From contig VAZU01000096.1 in NCBI GenBank assembly GCA_005884745.1, positions 9,654-17,339 of the forward strand: a DNA stretch of 7,686 nt, written 5' to 3'. The stretch's first letter is position 1. Each line of letters starts with the position of its first letter. Below the pieces are notes generated by a model, which saw nothing but the letters and a program-made list of their open reading frames with translations, searched no databases and was not told the origin of the DNA. Positions 1 through 5,517 of this stretch are shown here, piece by piece. The position numbers and the translations under genes were made by a program. The stretch comes from Alphaproteobacteria bacterium. Lineage in GTDB: Bacteria > Pseudomonadota > Alphaproteobacteria > Rhizobiales > Xanthobacteraceae.

Positions 1-2
1 CG

Positions 3-170
3 GCGTCTCAAGGCGACAAACCGGAGCCGAAGGCCGCGGCCGCGCCGGCGAGCCCCCATGCATCGGTGGTGACGATCGGACCGTCGGCCGGATCGCGTGC
101 CGCGGATCCCAAGCCGACCGGGAGCACGCCGAAGGCGCCGAGCTTCCCGCCGGTGCAATCGTTGGAGTGA
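3..170 (+). CDS. C-terminal tail of an unidentified Ala/Pro-rich protein (partial)
   Basis: An open frame enters from the left edge and stops at TGA 168-170, giving 55 residues. The tail is rich in Ala, Pro, Ser and Lys, with stretches such as KPEPKAAAAPASP and KPTGSTPKAPSFPP, typical of a disordered C-terminal extension of a membrane-anchored or secreted protein. No domain is visible, so no function can be assigned. I chose this frame over the other rightward open frame (stop near 253) because that one is Arg/Cys-rich and runs into the downstream palindromic repeat. It is followed directly by the repeat at 185-306. Coding status is likely but not certain from so short a piece. Confidence 0.5.
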   Translation, partial: ASQGDKPEPKAAAAPASPHASVVTIGPSAGSRAADPKPTGSTPKAPSFPPVQSLE

Positions 171-184
171 ACTCCGCAGGCGAC

Positions 185-306
185 GTCATTCCGGCCGAGC
201 GCGCAGCGCGAGAGCCGGAACCCATGAACACGGTGTTTTGTGAGTTGTTCTAACGGTGGTCATGGGTCCCGGCTCGCACTCGCTGCGCTCGCTTGGCCGG
301 GACGAC
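185..306. repeat. Paired palindromic intergenic repeat (REP/BIME-like)
   Basis: Two inverted copies of a palindromic unit face each other. Arm one starts GTCATTCCGGCC (185) and ends GAACCCATG. Arm two, read on the minus strand from 306, starts GTCGTCCCGGCC and ends GGGACCCATG. Each arm is itself palindromic, with CCGG at both edges around a GAGCGxGCAGCG core. The loop between them (about 228-260) is AT-richer. Units with this GTCATTCCGG...CCATG form are common between genes in Bradyrhizobium and relatives. The element lies between the 3' end of the leftmost gene and the terminator of the convergent heat shock gene. Confidence 0.7.
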
Positions 307-319
307 GACCTGCGAGGTC

Positions 320-350
320 AAAAAGAAAGCGCCCCGCCGAGCGGGGCGCT
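320..350 (-). terminator. Rho-independent terminator of the small heat shock gene
   Basis: A perfect 10-bp stem AGCGCCCCGC/GCGGGGCGCT (328-337 and 341-350) has a 3-base loop. Read on the minus strand it is followed by TTTCTTTTTGA, a U-rich tract. It starts 23 bases after the stop codon of the leftward chaperone gene, so it terminates that transcript. Confidence 0.9.
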
Positions 351-373
351 CCCCAAACATTCGCGATCCGGCG

Positions 374-838
374 TCAGGCTGCCTTCGCGGCCTTGGCGTC
401 GATGATTTTCGCCGATTGGGTGCCGATCGGGATCTGGCGCGGCTTCAGCGTCTCGGGGACCTCGCGGACGAGATCGACGTGAAGCAGACCGTTCTCCAGC
501 GTGGCGCCCTTGACCTCGACGTGGTCGGCGAGCTGGAAGCGGCGCTCGAAGGCGCGCGCGGCAATGCCCTGATAGAGCACCTCGCCGGCCTTCTCGTCCT
601 TGACCTGCTTCTCGCCGCGGATCGTCAGCGTGTCTTCCTTCTTCTCGATCGAGAGGTCGGCTTCGGTGAAGCCGGCGACCGCGAGCGTGATGCGATAGGC
701 GTTCTCGCCGGTCCGCTCGATATTGTAGGGCGGATAGCTGGGCGCGCCGTCGACGCCTGCGACCTGGTCGAGCAGGGAAAACAGCCGGTCGAAACCGACG
801 GTCGAACGATAGAGGGGAGCAAGATCGAATGTTCGCAT
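374..838 (-). CDS. ibpA: Small heat shock protein, IbpA/Hsp20 family
   Basis: A 154-residue alpha-crystallin-type chaperone. Such proteins form oligomers that hold unfolding cytoplasmic proteins for later refolding by DnaK/ClpB. The N-terminus MRTFDLAPLYRSTVGFDRLF closely follows the class A IbpA signature. The alpha-crystallin domain spans about residues 35-130, from YPPYNIE (35-41) through YQGIAARAFERRFQL (89-103) to GLLHVDLVREVPE (117-129). The C-terminal I-x-I oligomerisation motif is IPI (136-138), followed by an Ala/Lys-rich tail. The start at 838 matches the family N-terminus and has AAGGAGG 7 bases upstream; the open frame continues far upstream but without homology. The gene is monocistronic, with its own terminator and a ROSE-type leader, so translation is probably induced by heat. 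Confidence 0.93.
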   Translation of the reverse strand: MRTFDLAPLYRSTVGFDRLFSLLDQVAGVDGAPSYPPYNIERTGENAYRITLAVAGFTEADLSIEKKEDTLTIRGEKQVKDEKAGEVLYQGIAARAFERRFQLADHVEVKGATLENGLLHVDLVREVPETLKPRQIPIGTQSAKIIDAKAAKAA

Positions 839-839
839 G

Positions 840-917
840 GCATGACCTCCTTGGTTGAGCGACATGCGGGGGTCCACCTTTCGGTCGGACCGTTCTCGTG
901 CAGCCGATAGAGCCTGC
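840..917 (-). promoter_or_regulatory. ROSE-type RNA thermometer in the 5' leader of the small heat shock gene
   Basis: The leader of the leftward chaperone mRNA folds into successive hairpins. In the last, GCAUGUCGCUC (867 to 857) pairs with GGAGGUCAUGC (850 to 840) across the loop AACCAA, burying the Shine-Dalgarno sequence. The anti-SD contains UCGCU, which fits the ROSE consensus UYGCU. It includes the opposed U-U and the G that bulges or forms a G-G pair, the features that make ROSE helices melt with heat. A middle hairpin (871-891) is GGUCC/GGACC and ACC/GGU around a GAAA tetraloop. A weaker 5' hairpin pairs GCAG with CUGC (900-917). ROSE elements are known in front of small heat shock genes in rhizobia. 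The fold was derived by hand and energies were not calculated. Confidence 0.85.
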
Positions 918-923
918 ATGGAC

Positions 924-955
924 ATTATGTGGGTACCGGTATTTTCCGCTGCAAG
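924..955 (-). promoter_or_regulatory. Candidate promoter of the small heat shock gene (RpoH-like)
   Basis: On the minus strand CTTGCAG (955 to 949) is followed after 16 bases by CCACATAAT. This resembles the alphaproteobacterial sigma-32 pattern (CTTG, then CC-AT-rich), but CACATA at 17 bases also passes as a sigma-70 -10 box. It lies just upstream of the ROSE hairpins, where the transcript should start. Which sigma factor uses it cannot be decided from sequence alone. Confidence 0.4.
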
Positions 956-983
956 GGGACGAGCCTGTGCGAAGCTCCGCGCA

Positions 984-1011
984 TTGAGCCCCCTTGCCGG
1001 GCTGCTATAAG
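984..1011 (+). promoter_or_regulatory. Candidate sigma-70 promoter of the alpha/beta hydrolase gene
   Basis: TTGAGC (984-989) and TATAAG (1006-1011) are separated by 16 bases and lie 35 bases before the ATG at 1046. This supports that start codon over the upstream in-frame ATG at 929, which would lie upstream of the promoter. Confidence 0.5.
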
Positions 1012-1045
1012 GGCCGGCTTCCCGCCCAAAAGCCCAGCAGCTCCG

Positions 1046-1993
1046 ATGACACTCATCTCCACCCCCGCGAACCCCGTCCCGGAGGGCGCGGTCACCGGGG
1101 TCCTCAAGACCCCGGACGGCGTCGCGCTGCGCTTTGCGCGCTGGGCTCCGCCCCAGGGGCGCAAGGGCACGCTGCTGGTGCTGCCGGGCCGGGCGGAGTT
1201 CATCGAGAAATATTTCGAAGTGGTCGGCGAGGCCCGCGCGCGGGGCTTCGCGGTCGCCATGATCGATTGGCGCGGCCAGGGACTCTCCGAGCGGGCGCTG
1301 CCCGATCCGCGCAAGGGCCACGTCGGCAGCTTCGCCGAATACGACGTCGATCTGGAGACTTTCGTGCGGGAGATCGTGTTGCCGGATTGCCCGCCGCCGC
1401 TGTTCGCGCTCGGTCACTCGATGGGGTGCGCGATGCTGATCCGTGCCGCCCAGAAAGGCCGCCGCTGGTTCGACCGCATTGTGCTGTGCGCGCCGATGAT
1501 CGGGCTTGCCGGACGCGCCGGCGCGCGCTTTGCCGCCGTCACCGCCCGAACCCTGCGGCTCGTCGGGTTCGGCCGCTCCTATGTGCCGGGCGGCGGGTCG
1601 ATCGCGGTGGCCTCGCTGCCGTTCGTCGGCAATGTGCTCAGCTCCGATCCCGTGCGCTACGCGCGCACCGCGGCGATCGTCGATGCCGAGCCGATGCTGG
1701 GGCTGGGCTCGCCGACGGTCGCCTGGGTCGACGCCGCGTACCGGACCATGCGCGAGTTCGGCGAGCCGCAATATCCCGAGCGCATCCGCCAGCCGATCCT
1801 GATCGTGGCCGCGGGTCAGGACGAGGTCGTGTCGACGCCGCTCACCGGGAAGTTCGCGACCCGGCTGCGCGTGGGCTCGCATCTGGTGATCGCCGGAGCG
1901 CGCCACGAGATCCTGATGGAGCAGGACCGCCACCGCACGCAGTTCTGGGCGGCGTTCGACGCCTTCGTGCCGGGGACGCCGTTGTTCGGATGA
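1046..1993 (+). CDS. Alpha/beta hydrolase, lysophospholipase L2 (PldB) / monoacylglycerol lipase type
   Basis: A 315-residue serine hydrolase of the Hydrolase_4 (serine aminopeptidase S33-like) group. It probably cleaves an ester bond in a lysophospholipid or monoacylglycerol, though the natural substrate is unknown. The strand order is typical: LLVLPGRAEFIEKY (43-56) carries the oxyanion region and DWRGQGLS (74-81) follows. The nucleophile elbow is GHSMG with Ser125, the acid is Asp259 in AAGQDEVV, and the base is His287 in GARHEIL. The full triad is therefore present. No signal peptide is seen, so it should be cytoplasmic. The ATG at 1046 was chosen because it follows the -10 box at 1006 and leaves a normal family length; the ribosome binding site is weak. 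It is divergent from the chaperone gene and convergent with hisN. Confidence 0.88.
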   Translation: MTLISTPANPVPEGAVTGVLKTPDGVALRFARWAPPQGRKGTLLVLPGRAEFIEKYFEVVGEARARGFAVAMIDWRGQGLSERALPDPRKGHVGSFAEYDVDLETFVREIVLPDCPPPLFALGHSMGCAMLIRAAQKGRRWFDRIVLCAPMIGLAGRAGARFAAVTARTLRLVGFGRSYVPGGGSIAVASLPFVGNVLSSDPVRYARTAAIVDAEPMLGLGSPTVAWVDAAYRTMREFGEPQYPERIRQPILIVAAGQDEVVSTPLTGKFATRLRVGSHLVIAGARHEILMEQDRHRTQFWAAFDAFVPGTPLFG

Positions 1994-2004
1994 CGAAGGA
2001 CAGC

Positions 2005-2079
2005 CGTAGGGTGGGTCAAGCGCAGCGCGGCCCAATGTTCCGCCGACGGTGGGTTTCGCTCCGCTCAACCCACCCTACG
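2005..2079. repeat. GTAG-type REP pair between convergent genes
   Basis: A perfect 12-base inverted repeat, CGTAGGGTGGGT (2005-2016) and ACCCACCCTACG (2068-2079), bounds two facing palindromic units. The left unit runs GTAGGGTGGGTCAAGCGCAG..., and the right unit read in reverse runs GTAGGGTGGGTTGAGCGGAG.... GTAG at the foot of a small palindrome is the hallmark of REPs mobilised by REP-associated tyrosine transposases (RAYTs). The element fills the gap between the hydrolase stop and the hisN stop, and its hairpins could act as a bidirectional terminator. Confidence 0.8.
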
Positions 2080-2082
2080 ATC

Positions 2083-2865
2083 TCATGCCTGAAGCAGTTT
2101 CAGCGCGGCTGCATGCACGACACGGTCGCCCGCGGCGAGGACGCGGCCGCCGGACAGGGCAGGACCGCCGTCCCAGGCGGTGAGCACGCCGCCGGCGCCG
2201 GTGATGATCGGAACCAGCGGGACGATATCGTGCGGCTTGAGCTCGGTCTCGATGACGAGATCGATGTGTCCGGCCGCCAGCATGCAATAGGCGTAGCAAT
2301 CGCCGCCATAGCGCGACAGCCGCACGCGTTGCTCGACGCGGCGGAACGCGCCGCGATCCTGTTCCGACATCAACAGCGGGCTCGTGGTGAACAGCACCGC
2401 CTCGTCCAGCGCGGCGCAGGGACGCACGCAGAGCTCGCGGTCCCCGGCCGGGCCGCGATAGCGCGCCGCCTCGCCGTCTCCCGTAAAGCTCTCGCCCAGG
2501 AACGGCTGGTGCATCGTGCCGAACACCGGTTTGCCGAATCGCGTCAGCCCGATCAGCGTTCCCCACGCCGGCATGCCGCAGATGAAGGATTTGGTGCCGT
2601 CGATCGGATCGAGCACCCAGACGTATTCGGCATCGGGATGCTCGCTGCCGTATTCCTCGCCGATGATGCCGTGCTCGGGAAACGCCTTGTGAATGAGCGC
2701 GCGCATCGCGGCCTCGGCGGCGCGATCCGCCGCCGTGACCGGATCGAAGCGGCCGACCGTGCCCTTGTTGTCGATGCTCAGCGAGGTGCGGAAGAACGGC
2801 AGGATCACTTCGCCGGATTTCGCCGCCAGCTCCTCGACGAAGCTTCCGAAATCGACTGCCGTCAT
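2083..2865 (-). CDS. hisN: Histidinol-phosphatase HisN (inositol monophosphatase family)
   Basis: A 260-residue Mg-dependent phosphatase, the usual IMPase length. In alphaproteobacteria this branch carries out the dephosphorylation of L-histidinol phosphate to histidinol in histidine synthesis. The metal-site motifs are present: DPVTAAD (41-47), GEE (69-71), DPIDGT (86-91, with Asp86 and Asp89) and the C-terminal PHDIVPL (211-217). YGGDCYAYCMLAAGHID (186-202) and GGVLTAWDG are typical of HisN-type members. The start at 2865 has AGGAAAA about 8 bases upstream, and the longer open frame to 3207 shows no homology. It sits apart from other his genes, beside the alpha-r8-like RNA. Related enzymes (SuhB, CysQ, inositol phosphatase) are alternatives; the family is secure, the exact substrate less so. 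Confidence 0.85.
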   Translation of the reverse strand: MTAVDFGSFVEELAAKSGEVILPFFRTSLSIDNKGTVGRFDPVTAADRAAEAAMRALIHKAFPEHGIIGEEYGSEHPDAEYVWVLDPIDGTKSFICGMPAWGTLIGLTRFGKPVFGTMHQPFLGESFTGDGEAARYRGPAGDRELCVRPCAALDEAVLFTTSPLLMSEQDRGAFRRVEQRVRLSRYGGDCYAYCMLAAGHIDLVIETELKPHDIVPLVPIITGAGGVLTAWDGGPALSGGRVLAAGDRVVHAAALKLLQA

Positions 2866-3006
2866 GGAATGTTTTCCTGGACCCTCTGGCACTAACGAAG
2901 CCGCGTACGATCGGCAACCGCGATGGGGCCGGCGCGCAGCCTCCAGGGTCGGACTGTGTTCATTTCGCCACGGAGGCGCTCCTTCGAAGGGCAGGCGGAA
3001 TCGGGA

Positions 3007-3037
3007 CTTGCCTTTTGTGCGGCGCGGTGGCATATTG
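3007..3037 (+). promoter_or_regulatory. Candidate promoter of the alpha-r8-like small RNA
   Basis: TTGCCT (3008-3013) and CATATT or ATATTG (from 3031 or 3032) have a 17- or 18-base spacer. This predicts a start near 3043-3045, giving a transcript of about 95 nt to the terminator at 3138. No protein-coding gene lies between this promoter and the terminator. Confidence 0.5.
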
Positions 3038-3042
3038 CTGCA

Positions 3043-3138
3043 GCGCGGTATCGCGATTGTTGTCGCGTTCCCGCCGCCCTCCTTGGGCGTTTCCTCCCTA
3101 GACTTGGGCCGCTTGCACCCGCGAGCGGCCCTTTTTTT
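3043..3138 (+). ncRNA. Alpha-r8 / MmgR (suhB motif) family trans-acting small RNA
   Basis: A rightward transcript unit with no credible reading frame. It has a promoter-like sequence, hairpins CGCGA/TCGCG (3052-3067) and CGCCC/GGGCG around a TCCTT loop, then the single-stranded decamer TTTCCTCCCT (3090-3099), then a strong terminator. TTTCCTCCCT just before the terminator is, as I recall, the conserved core of the alpha-r8 sRNAs. Sinorhizobium MmgR, which limits polyhydroxybutyrate accumulation, is the studied member; the family overlaps the Rfam suhB motif. The C/U-rich stretches could pair with Shine-Dalgarno regions of target mRNAs. Flanking hisN (IMPase family) and an N-formylglutamate amidohydrolase gene match the neighbourhood I remember for this family. 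The 5' end is inferred, and the first core copy (CCCTCCTT in the hairpin loop) is degenerate. Confidence 0.78.
3106..3138 (+). terminator. Rho-independent terminator of the small RNA
   Basis: Stem GGGCCGCT (3106-3113) and AGCGGCCC (3124-3131) with a 10-base loop, followed at once by seven T residues (3132-3138). No rightward protein-coding gene ends nearby, which is why an RNA gene is inferred upstream of it. It lacks a T-tract on the minus strand, so it does not serve the leftward amidohydrolase gene. Confidence 0.92.
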
Positions 3139-3270
3139 GCCGATGTTTTCCCCCGTCAGCCGATCCGGGCGCTCACTGGCGGGCCGAAGCTCGGACCAGG
3201 ACCGCAAGCCCCCGCCGATCGGCCATGCGCCAACCGGGATGCTGCTATGCGGTAGGGTGCGCGACCGCCG

Positions 3271-4161
3271 TCACTCGGCAGCGGCGCGATAGGGCCGCAG
3301 CTCCTCCAGCGGCAAGGCCGCCAAGCGATCGGCCAGGATCACCATGTCGGCGGCGACCTGCGGGAAATTCGCCGAGCGCTCGTAACGGCGCTCGTCCATG
3401 TAGAGCGCGCGGTTGATCTCCAGCTGAATCGAATGCAGGCCCGCGGCCGGGTTGCCGTAGTGCTCGGTGATGAAGCCGCCCGCGTAGGGCTTGTTGCGGC
3501 TGACCAGATAACCGAGCTCCCGCAAGGTGGATTCGATCGTCTCGGAGACGGCGGCGACGCAGCTCGTTCCGTAGCGATCGCCCAGCACGATATCGGCGCG
3601 CGGGCGTTCCTCCTTGGCGCCGCCGGTCGAGGGCATGGAATGGCAGTCGATCAGCGCCGCGGCCCCGAATTCGTGGTGGACGTCGGCGAGCAATTTTCGC
3701 AACGCCCGGTGATAAGGCTTGTACAGGCATTCGATCCGCCGCAGCGCGTCATCGACGGGAAGCCGCTGGTCGTAGATTTCCTGGGAATCGCCGACCACCC
3801 GCGCCACGGTGCCGAGCCCGCCCGCGACCCGCATCGAACGGGTATTGGCGAAGGAGGGCAGCCGCCCCTCGAACATGCGCGGATCGAGCTCGTAAGGCTC
3901 GCGGTTGACGTCGACATAGCAGCGCGGGAAATGCACGCGCACCAGCGGCTGGCCGCGGCCGACCACCCCGCAGATGAGCTCGTCGACGAAGGAATCCTCC
4001 GAACGGCGCAACGTGGCGAGATCGAGCCGCGCGGTCGCCAGGAACGCGCGCGGGTAAACCCGGCCGCTGTGCGGGGAATTGAACACGAAGGGCGCGGCGG
4101 TCGCTTGCGGTTCGAGGATTTCGAACGGCGGGTCGAGCTCGGCCACGACTGGATCGCTCAT
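3271..4161 (-). CDS. N-formylglutamate amidohydrolase family protein
   Basis: A 296-residue zinc-dependent amidohydrolase-like protein. The family hydrolyses N-formyl-L-glutamate to formate and glutamate, the last step of one histidine degradation route. Visible motifs are FNSPHSGRVYP (27-37, with His31), DVNREPYELD (84-93), DCHSMPS (172-178) with Asp-x-His metal ligands, NKPYAGGFITEHYG (223-236) and QLEINRALYMDE (246-257). The start at 4161 has AGGAC directly before it and GAGAGG 12 bases upstream, neither ideally spaced; an upstream ATG at 4233 adds 24 residues without homology. No other hut gene is nearby, so a dedicated role in histidine catabolism is unproven. The gene is divergent from cpdR, an arrangement I recall from other Rhizobiales. 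Confidence 0.88.
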   Translation of the reverse strand: MSDPVVAELDPPFEILEPQATAAPFVFNSPHSGRVYPRAFLATARLDLATLRRSEDSFVDELICGVVGRGQPLVRVHFPRCYVDVNREPYELDPRMFEGRLPSFANTRSMRVAGGLGTVARVVGDSQEIYDQRLPVDDALRRIECLYKPYHRALRKLLADVHHEFGAAALIDCHSMPSTGGAKEERPRADIVLGDRYGTSCVAAVSETIESTLRELGYLVSRNKPYAGGFITEHYGNPAAGLHSIQLEINRALYMDERRYERSANFPQVAADMVILADRLAALPLEELRPYRAAAE

Positions 4162-4224
4162 CGTCCTAAAAGACCTCTCTGGCGCGCACGGTTCCGGGCC
4201 CGACTCTCTCGGATGCGTGCGGGC

Positions 4225-4253
4225 ATTCTCCACTGCGGAGCGGTTTCTGCCAA
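4225..4253 (-). promoter_or_regulatory. Candidate promoter of the N-formylglutamate amidohydrolase gene
   Basis: On the minus strand TTGGCA (4253 to 4248) is followed after 17 bases by GAGAAT (4230 to 4225), with the start codon about 65 bases further on. The -10 match is only moderate. The rest of the 4162-4340 divergent region shows no clear CtrA site (no TTAA-N7-TTAA) and no convincing rightward promoter for cpdR. Confidence 0.35.
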
Positions 4254-4340
4254 GCGTCCGGCGAGGTTCACCCGATATTTACCCCCGCGGCGGCTTATGG
4301 GATGAGTCTCCTCTTGCGCCATTGGGTCCGTGAGCCGCCG

Positions 4341-4700
4341 ATGCCGAAGATCCTGCTTGCCGAAGACGACAACGACATGCGCCGGTTCCTGGTCAAGGCG
4401 CTGCAGAGCGCCGGCTTCGAGGTCACCGACTACGACAACGGACTTGCGGCGTACCGGCGGCTGCGCGAGGAACCGTTCCAGCTGCTGTTGACCGACATCG
4501 TCATGCCGGAGATGGACGGCATCGAGCTCGCCCGCCGCGCCTCCGAGCTCGACCCCGACATGAAGATCATGTTCATCACCGGGTTCGCCGCGGTCGCGCT
4601 CAATCCGGACTCGCAGGCGCCCAAGGAGGCCAAGGTGCTCTCCAAACCCTTCCACCTGCGCGACCTCGTCAACGAGGTCCAGAAGATGCTGGCGGCCTAA
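4341..4700 (+). CDS. cpdR: Cell-cycle response regulator CpdR
   Basis: A 119-residue stand-alone receiver domain with no output domain. In alphaproteobacteria unphosphorylated CpdR primes the ClpXP protease and brings it to the pole to degrade cell-cycle substrates; the CckA-ChpT phosphorelay phosphorylates and inactivates it. Receiver landmarks are complete: the acidic pocket EDD (8-10), the phospho-acceptor Asp52 in LLTDIVMPEMDG, Thr80 in MFITGFAAVALN, and Lys102 in KVLSKPFHL. The segments ILLAEDDNDMRRFLVKAL and MDGIELARRASELDPD are those I know from rhizobial CpdR. The ATG at 4341 fits the family N-terminus; an ATG at 4302 would add 13 unrelated residues. The ribosome binding site is weak. 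The gene is followed by a REP pair and then tRNA-Val. Confidence 0.93.
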   Translation: MPKILLAEDDNDMRRFLVKALQSAGFEVTDYDNGLAAYRRLREEPFQLLLTDIVMPEMDGIELARRASELDPDMKIMFITGFAAVALNPDSQAPKEAKVLSKPFHLRDLVNEVQKMLAA

Positions 4701-4713
4701 GGCGTGCATTCTG

Positions 4714-4784
4714 GTAGCCCGCATGGAGCGAAGCGAAATGCGGGAGCGGCTGCCCCGGATTACGCTGCGCTCCATCCGGGCTAC
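4714..4784. repeat. GTAG-type REP pair downstream of cpdR
   Basis: Two facing palindromic units: GTAGCCCGCATGGAGCGAAG... from 4714, and on the minus strand from 4784 GTAGCCCGGATGGAGCGCAG.... Each folds on itself (CCCGCAT/ATGCGGG and CCCGGAT/ATCCGGG), and the pair is bounded by GTAG and CTAC. It has the same GTAG foot as the pair at 2005-2079 but a different stem, so it is another subfamily. It begins 14 bases after the cpdR stop and may limit read-through toward the tRNA. Confidence 0.8.
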
Positions 4785-4814
4785 GAAGGATGCTTCCGCA
4801 AGGGGAGAGGGTTC

Positions 4815-4842
4815 TTGCCTCGCCGGTCGCAGCCGATATAAG
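4815..4842 (+). promoter_or_regulatory. Candidate promoter of tRNA-Val
   Basis: TTGCCT (4815-4820) and TATAAG (4837-4842) are 16 bases apart, followed by a GC-rich discriminator (GGGCC). Transcription would start near 4849, about 15 bases before the mature tRNA. The GC-rich discriminator is the form found at stringently controlled stable RNA promoters. Confidence 0.6.
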
Positions 4843-4863
4843 GGGCCTTGCCCCACATCGGCC

Positions 4864-4938
4864 GGGCGCGTAGCTCAGCGGGAGAGCACTACGTTGACAT
4901 CGTAGGGGTCGCTGGTTCGATCCCAGCCGCGCCCACCA
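4864..4938 (+). tRNA. tRNA-Val (anticodon GAC)
   Basis: A complete 75-nt cloverleaf with encoded CCA. The acceptor stem is GGGCGCG (4864-4870) with CGCGCCC (4928-4934), discriminator A4935 and CCA 4936-4938. The D-arm contains AGCTCAGCGGGAGAGC, and the anticodon stem CTACG/CGTAG encloses the loop TTGACAT with anticodon GAC, reading GUC and GUU valine codons. The T-arm is GCTGG-TTCGATC-CCAGC. All stems pair, so the gene should be functional. Its 3' part is duplicated at 5883-5917, so this gene is probably the integration site of the small downstream element. Confidence 0.97.
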
Positions 4939-4940
4939 TC
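4906..4940 (+). repeat. Proximal direct repeat (att-like) within the tRNA-Val 3' end
   Basis: This copy covers the variable loop edge, T-arm, acceptor 3' strand and CCA of tRNA-Val plus TC. It matches 5883-5917 at 34 of 35 positions; the difference is G4926 versus A5903. It keeps the tRNA intact, as expected when an integrating element brings its own replacement 3' end. Confidence 0.75.
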
Positions 4941-5028
4941 TAAAGACTCTGAAAATCCACGATTCCTCCTGGTCAGAGGGGTCAATGCTTGGTCAGAATG
5001 TTCGCGTGGCGTTCTGTTGGAGAGAACC

Positions 5029-5424
5029 ATGCCTTTCTCGATAAACCGAATTGACCATGTCGTCCTGAATTGCAGGGATCTCGACACGATGGCGGTCTGG
5101 TATCAGCACGTGTTGGGCATGGACCGAGAGGAGTTCGGACCGGATCGGCGCATAGCCCTGAAATTCGGGAATCAGAAGATCAATCTGAGGCCAACAGGAG
5201 CCTCAAATTGGCCGACTGGTGCGGTAGACACGCCAGGGTCCCTCGATCTTTGCTTCATTACCACCGCCGCCCCTGCAGACGTGCTGAATCATCTGCGGGC
5301 GACAGGGACGGCCGTCACCGAGGGGCCCGTGCAGAGAACCGGCGCACTTGGACCTATGACCTCGATCTACTGCCGCGATCCGGATGGCAATCTCGTCGAG
5401 ATCGCTAAATATGCCGGACAGTGA
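5029..5424 (+). CDS. VOC superfamily protein (glyoxalase/bleomycin resistance/dioxygenase-like)
   Basis: A 131-residue single-module vicinal-oxygen-chelate protein, likely a homodimeric metalloenzyme; the substrate cannot be told from sequence. It opens with INRIDHVVLNCRDLDTMAVWY, where His10 is the first expected metal ligand. SLDLCFIT (71-78) follows with Asp73 at the usual position of a later ligand. It ends with TSIYCRDPDGNLVEIAKY (111-128), where Glu124 is the last ligand. The layout resembles the GLOD5-type branch. The ATG at 5029 follows GGAGAG at good spacing; a TTG at 5017 is in frame but less likely. The gene lies inside the tRNA-Val-flanked interval as probable cargo. A weak or absent promoter between tRNA and gene suggests read-through from the tRNA may contribute. 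Confidence 0.85.
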   Translation: MPFSINRIDHVVLNCRDLDTMAVWYQHVLGMDREEFGPDRRIALKFGNQKINLRPTGASNWPTGAVDTPGSLDLCFITTAAPADVLNHLRATGTAVTEGPVQRTGALGPMTSIYCRDPDGNLVEIAKYAGQ

Positions 5425-5435
5425 TGTTTTTCAAT

Positions 5436-5465
5436 TTGTGCAGACCGAAACGCATCGCATATTAT
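5436..5465 (+). promoter_or_regulatory. Candidate promoter of the small membrane-protein gene
   Basis: TTGTGC (5436-5441) and TATTAT (5460-5465) have an 18-base spacer and lie about 50 bases upstream of the ATG at 5518. The region is AT-rich compared with its surroundings. It supports independent transcription of the small gene. Confidence 0.45.
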
Positions 5466-5517
5466 CGACGGTGACTGAGTAACCAGTAACCCGCACAGGA
5501 ACCGCCCGAGAAGCTAC

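Noticed and set aside
374..2068. A 564-residue leftward open frame ending in the small heat shock protein.
   Set aside because: Only the last 154 residues show family similarity. The upstream part is antisense to the alpha/beta hydrolase and is Arg/His/Gln-rich shadow sequence. A ribosome binding site and thermometer lie directly before 838.
994..2895. A 633-residue rightward open frame across the hydrolase and antisense to hisN.
   Set aside because: Arg/Ala-rich composition with no motif. Both underlying genes have complete catalytic signatures in other frames.
2940..3138. 6S RNA or RNase P RNA between hisN and the amidohydrolase gene.
   Set aside because: No long closing stem with central bubble (6S) and no RNase P core motifs could be drawn. 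The TTTCCTCCCT element and short terminator hairpin fit the alpha-r8 family better.
4162..4340. A CtrA-binding site upstream of cpdR.
   Set aside because: No TTAA-N7-TTAA or good half-site pair is present; only AT-rich GATATTTAC occurs, which is not enough.
4875..5087. Short leftward frames containing GWDRTSDP near the tRNA and again around 5840-6223.
   Set aside because: This peptide is the reverse-strand translation of tRNA 3' sequence, a well-known false gene call. Its presence twice is explained by the tRNA 3'-end duplication.
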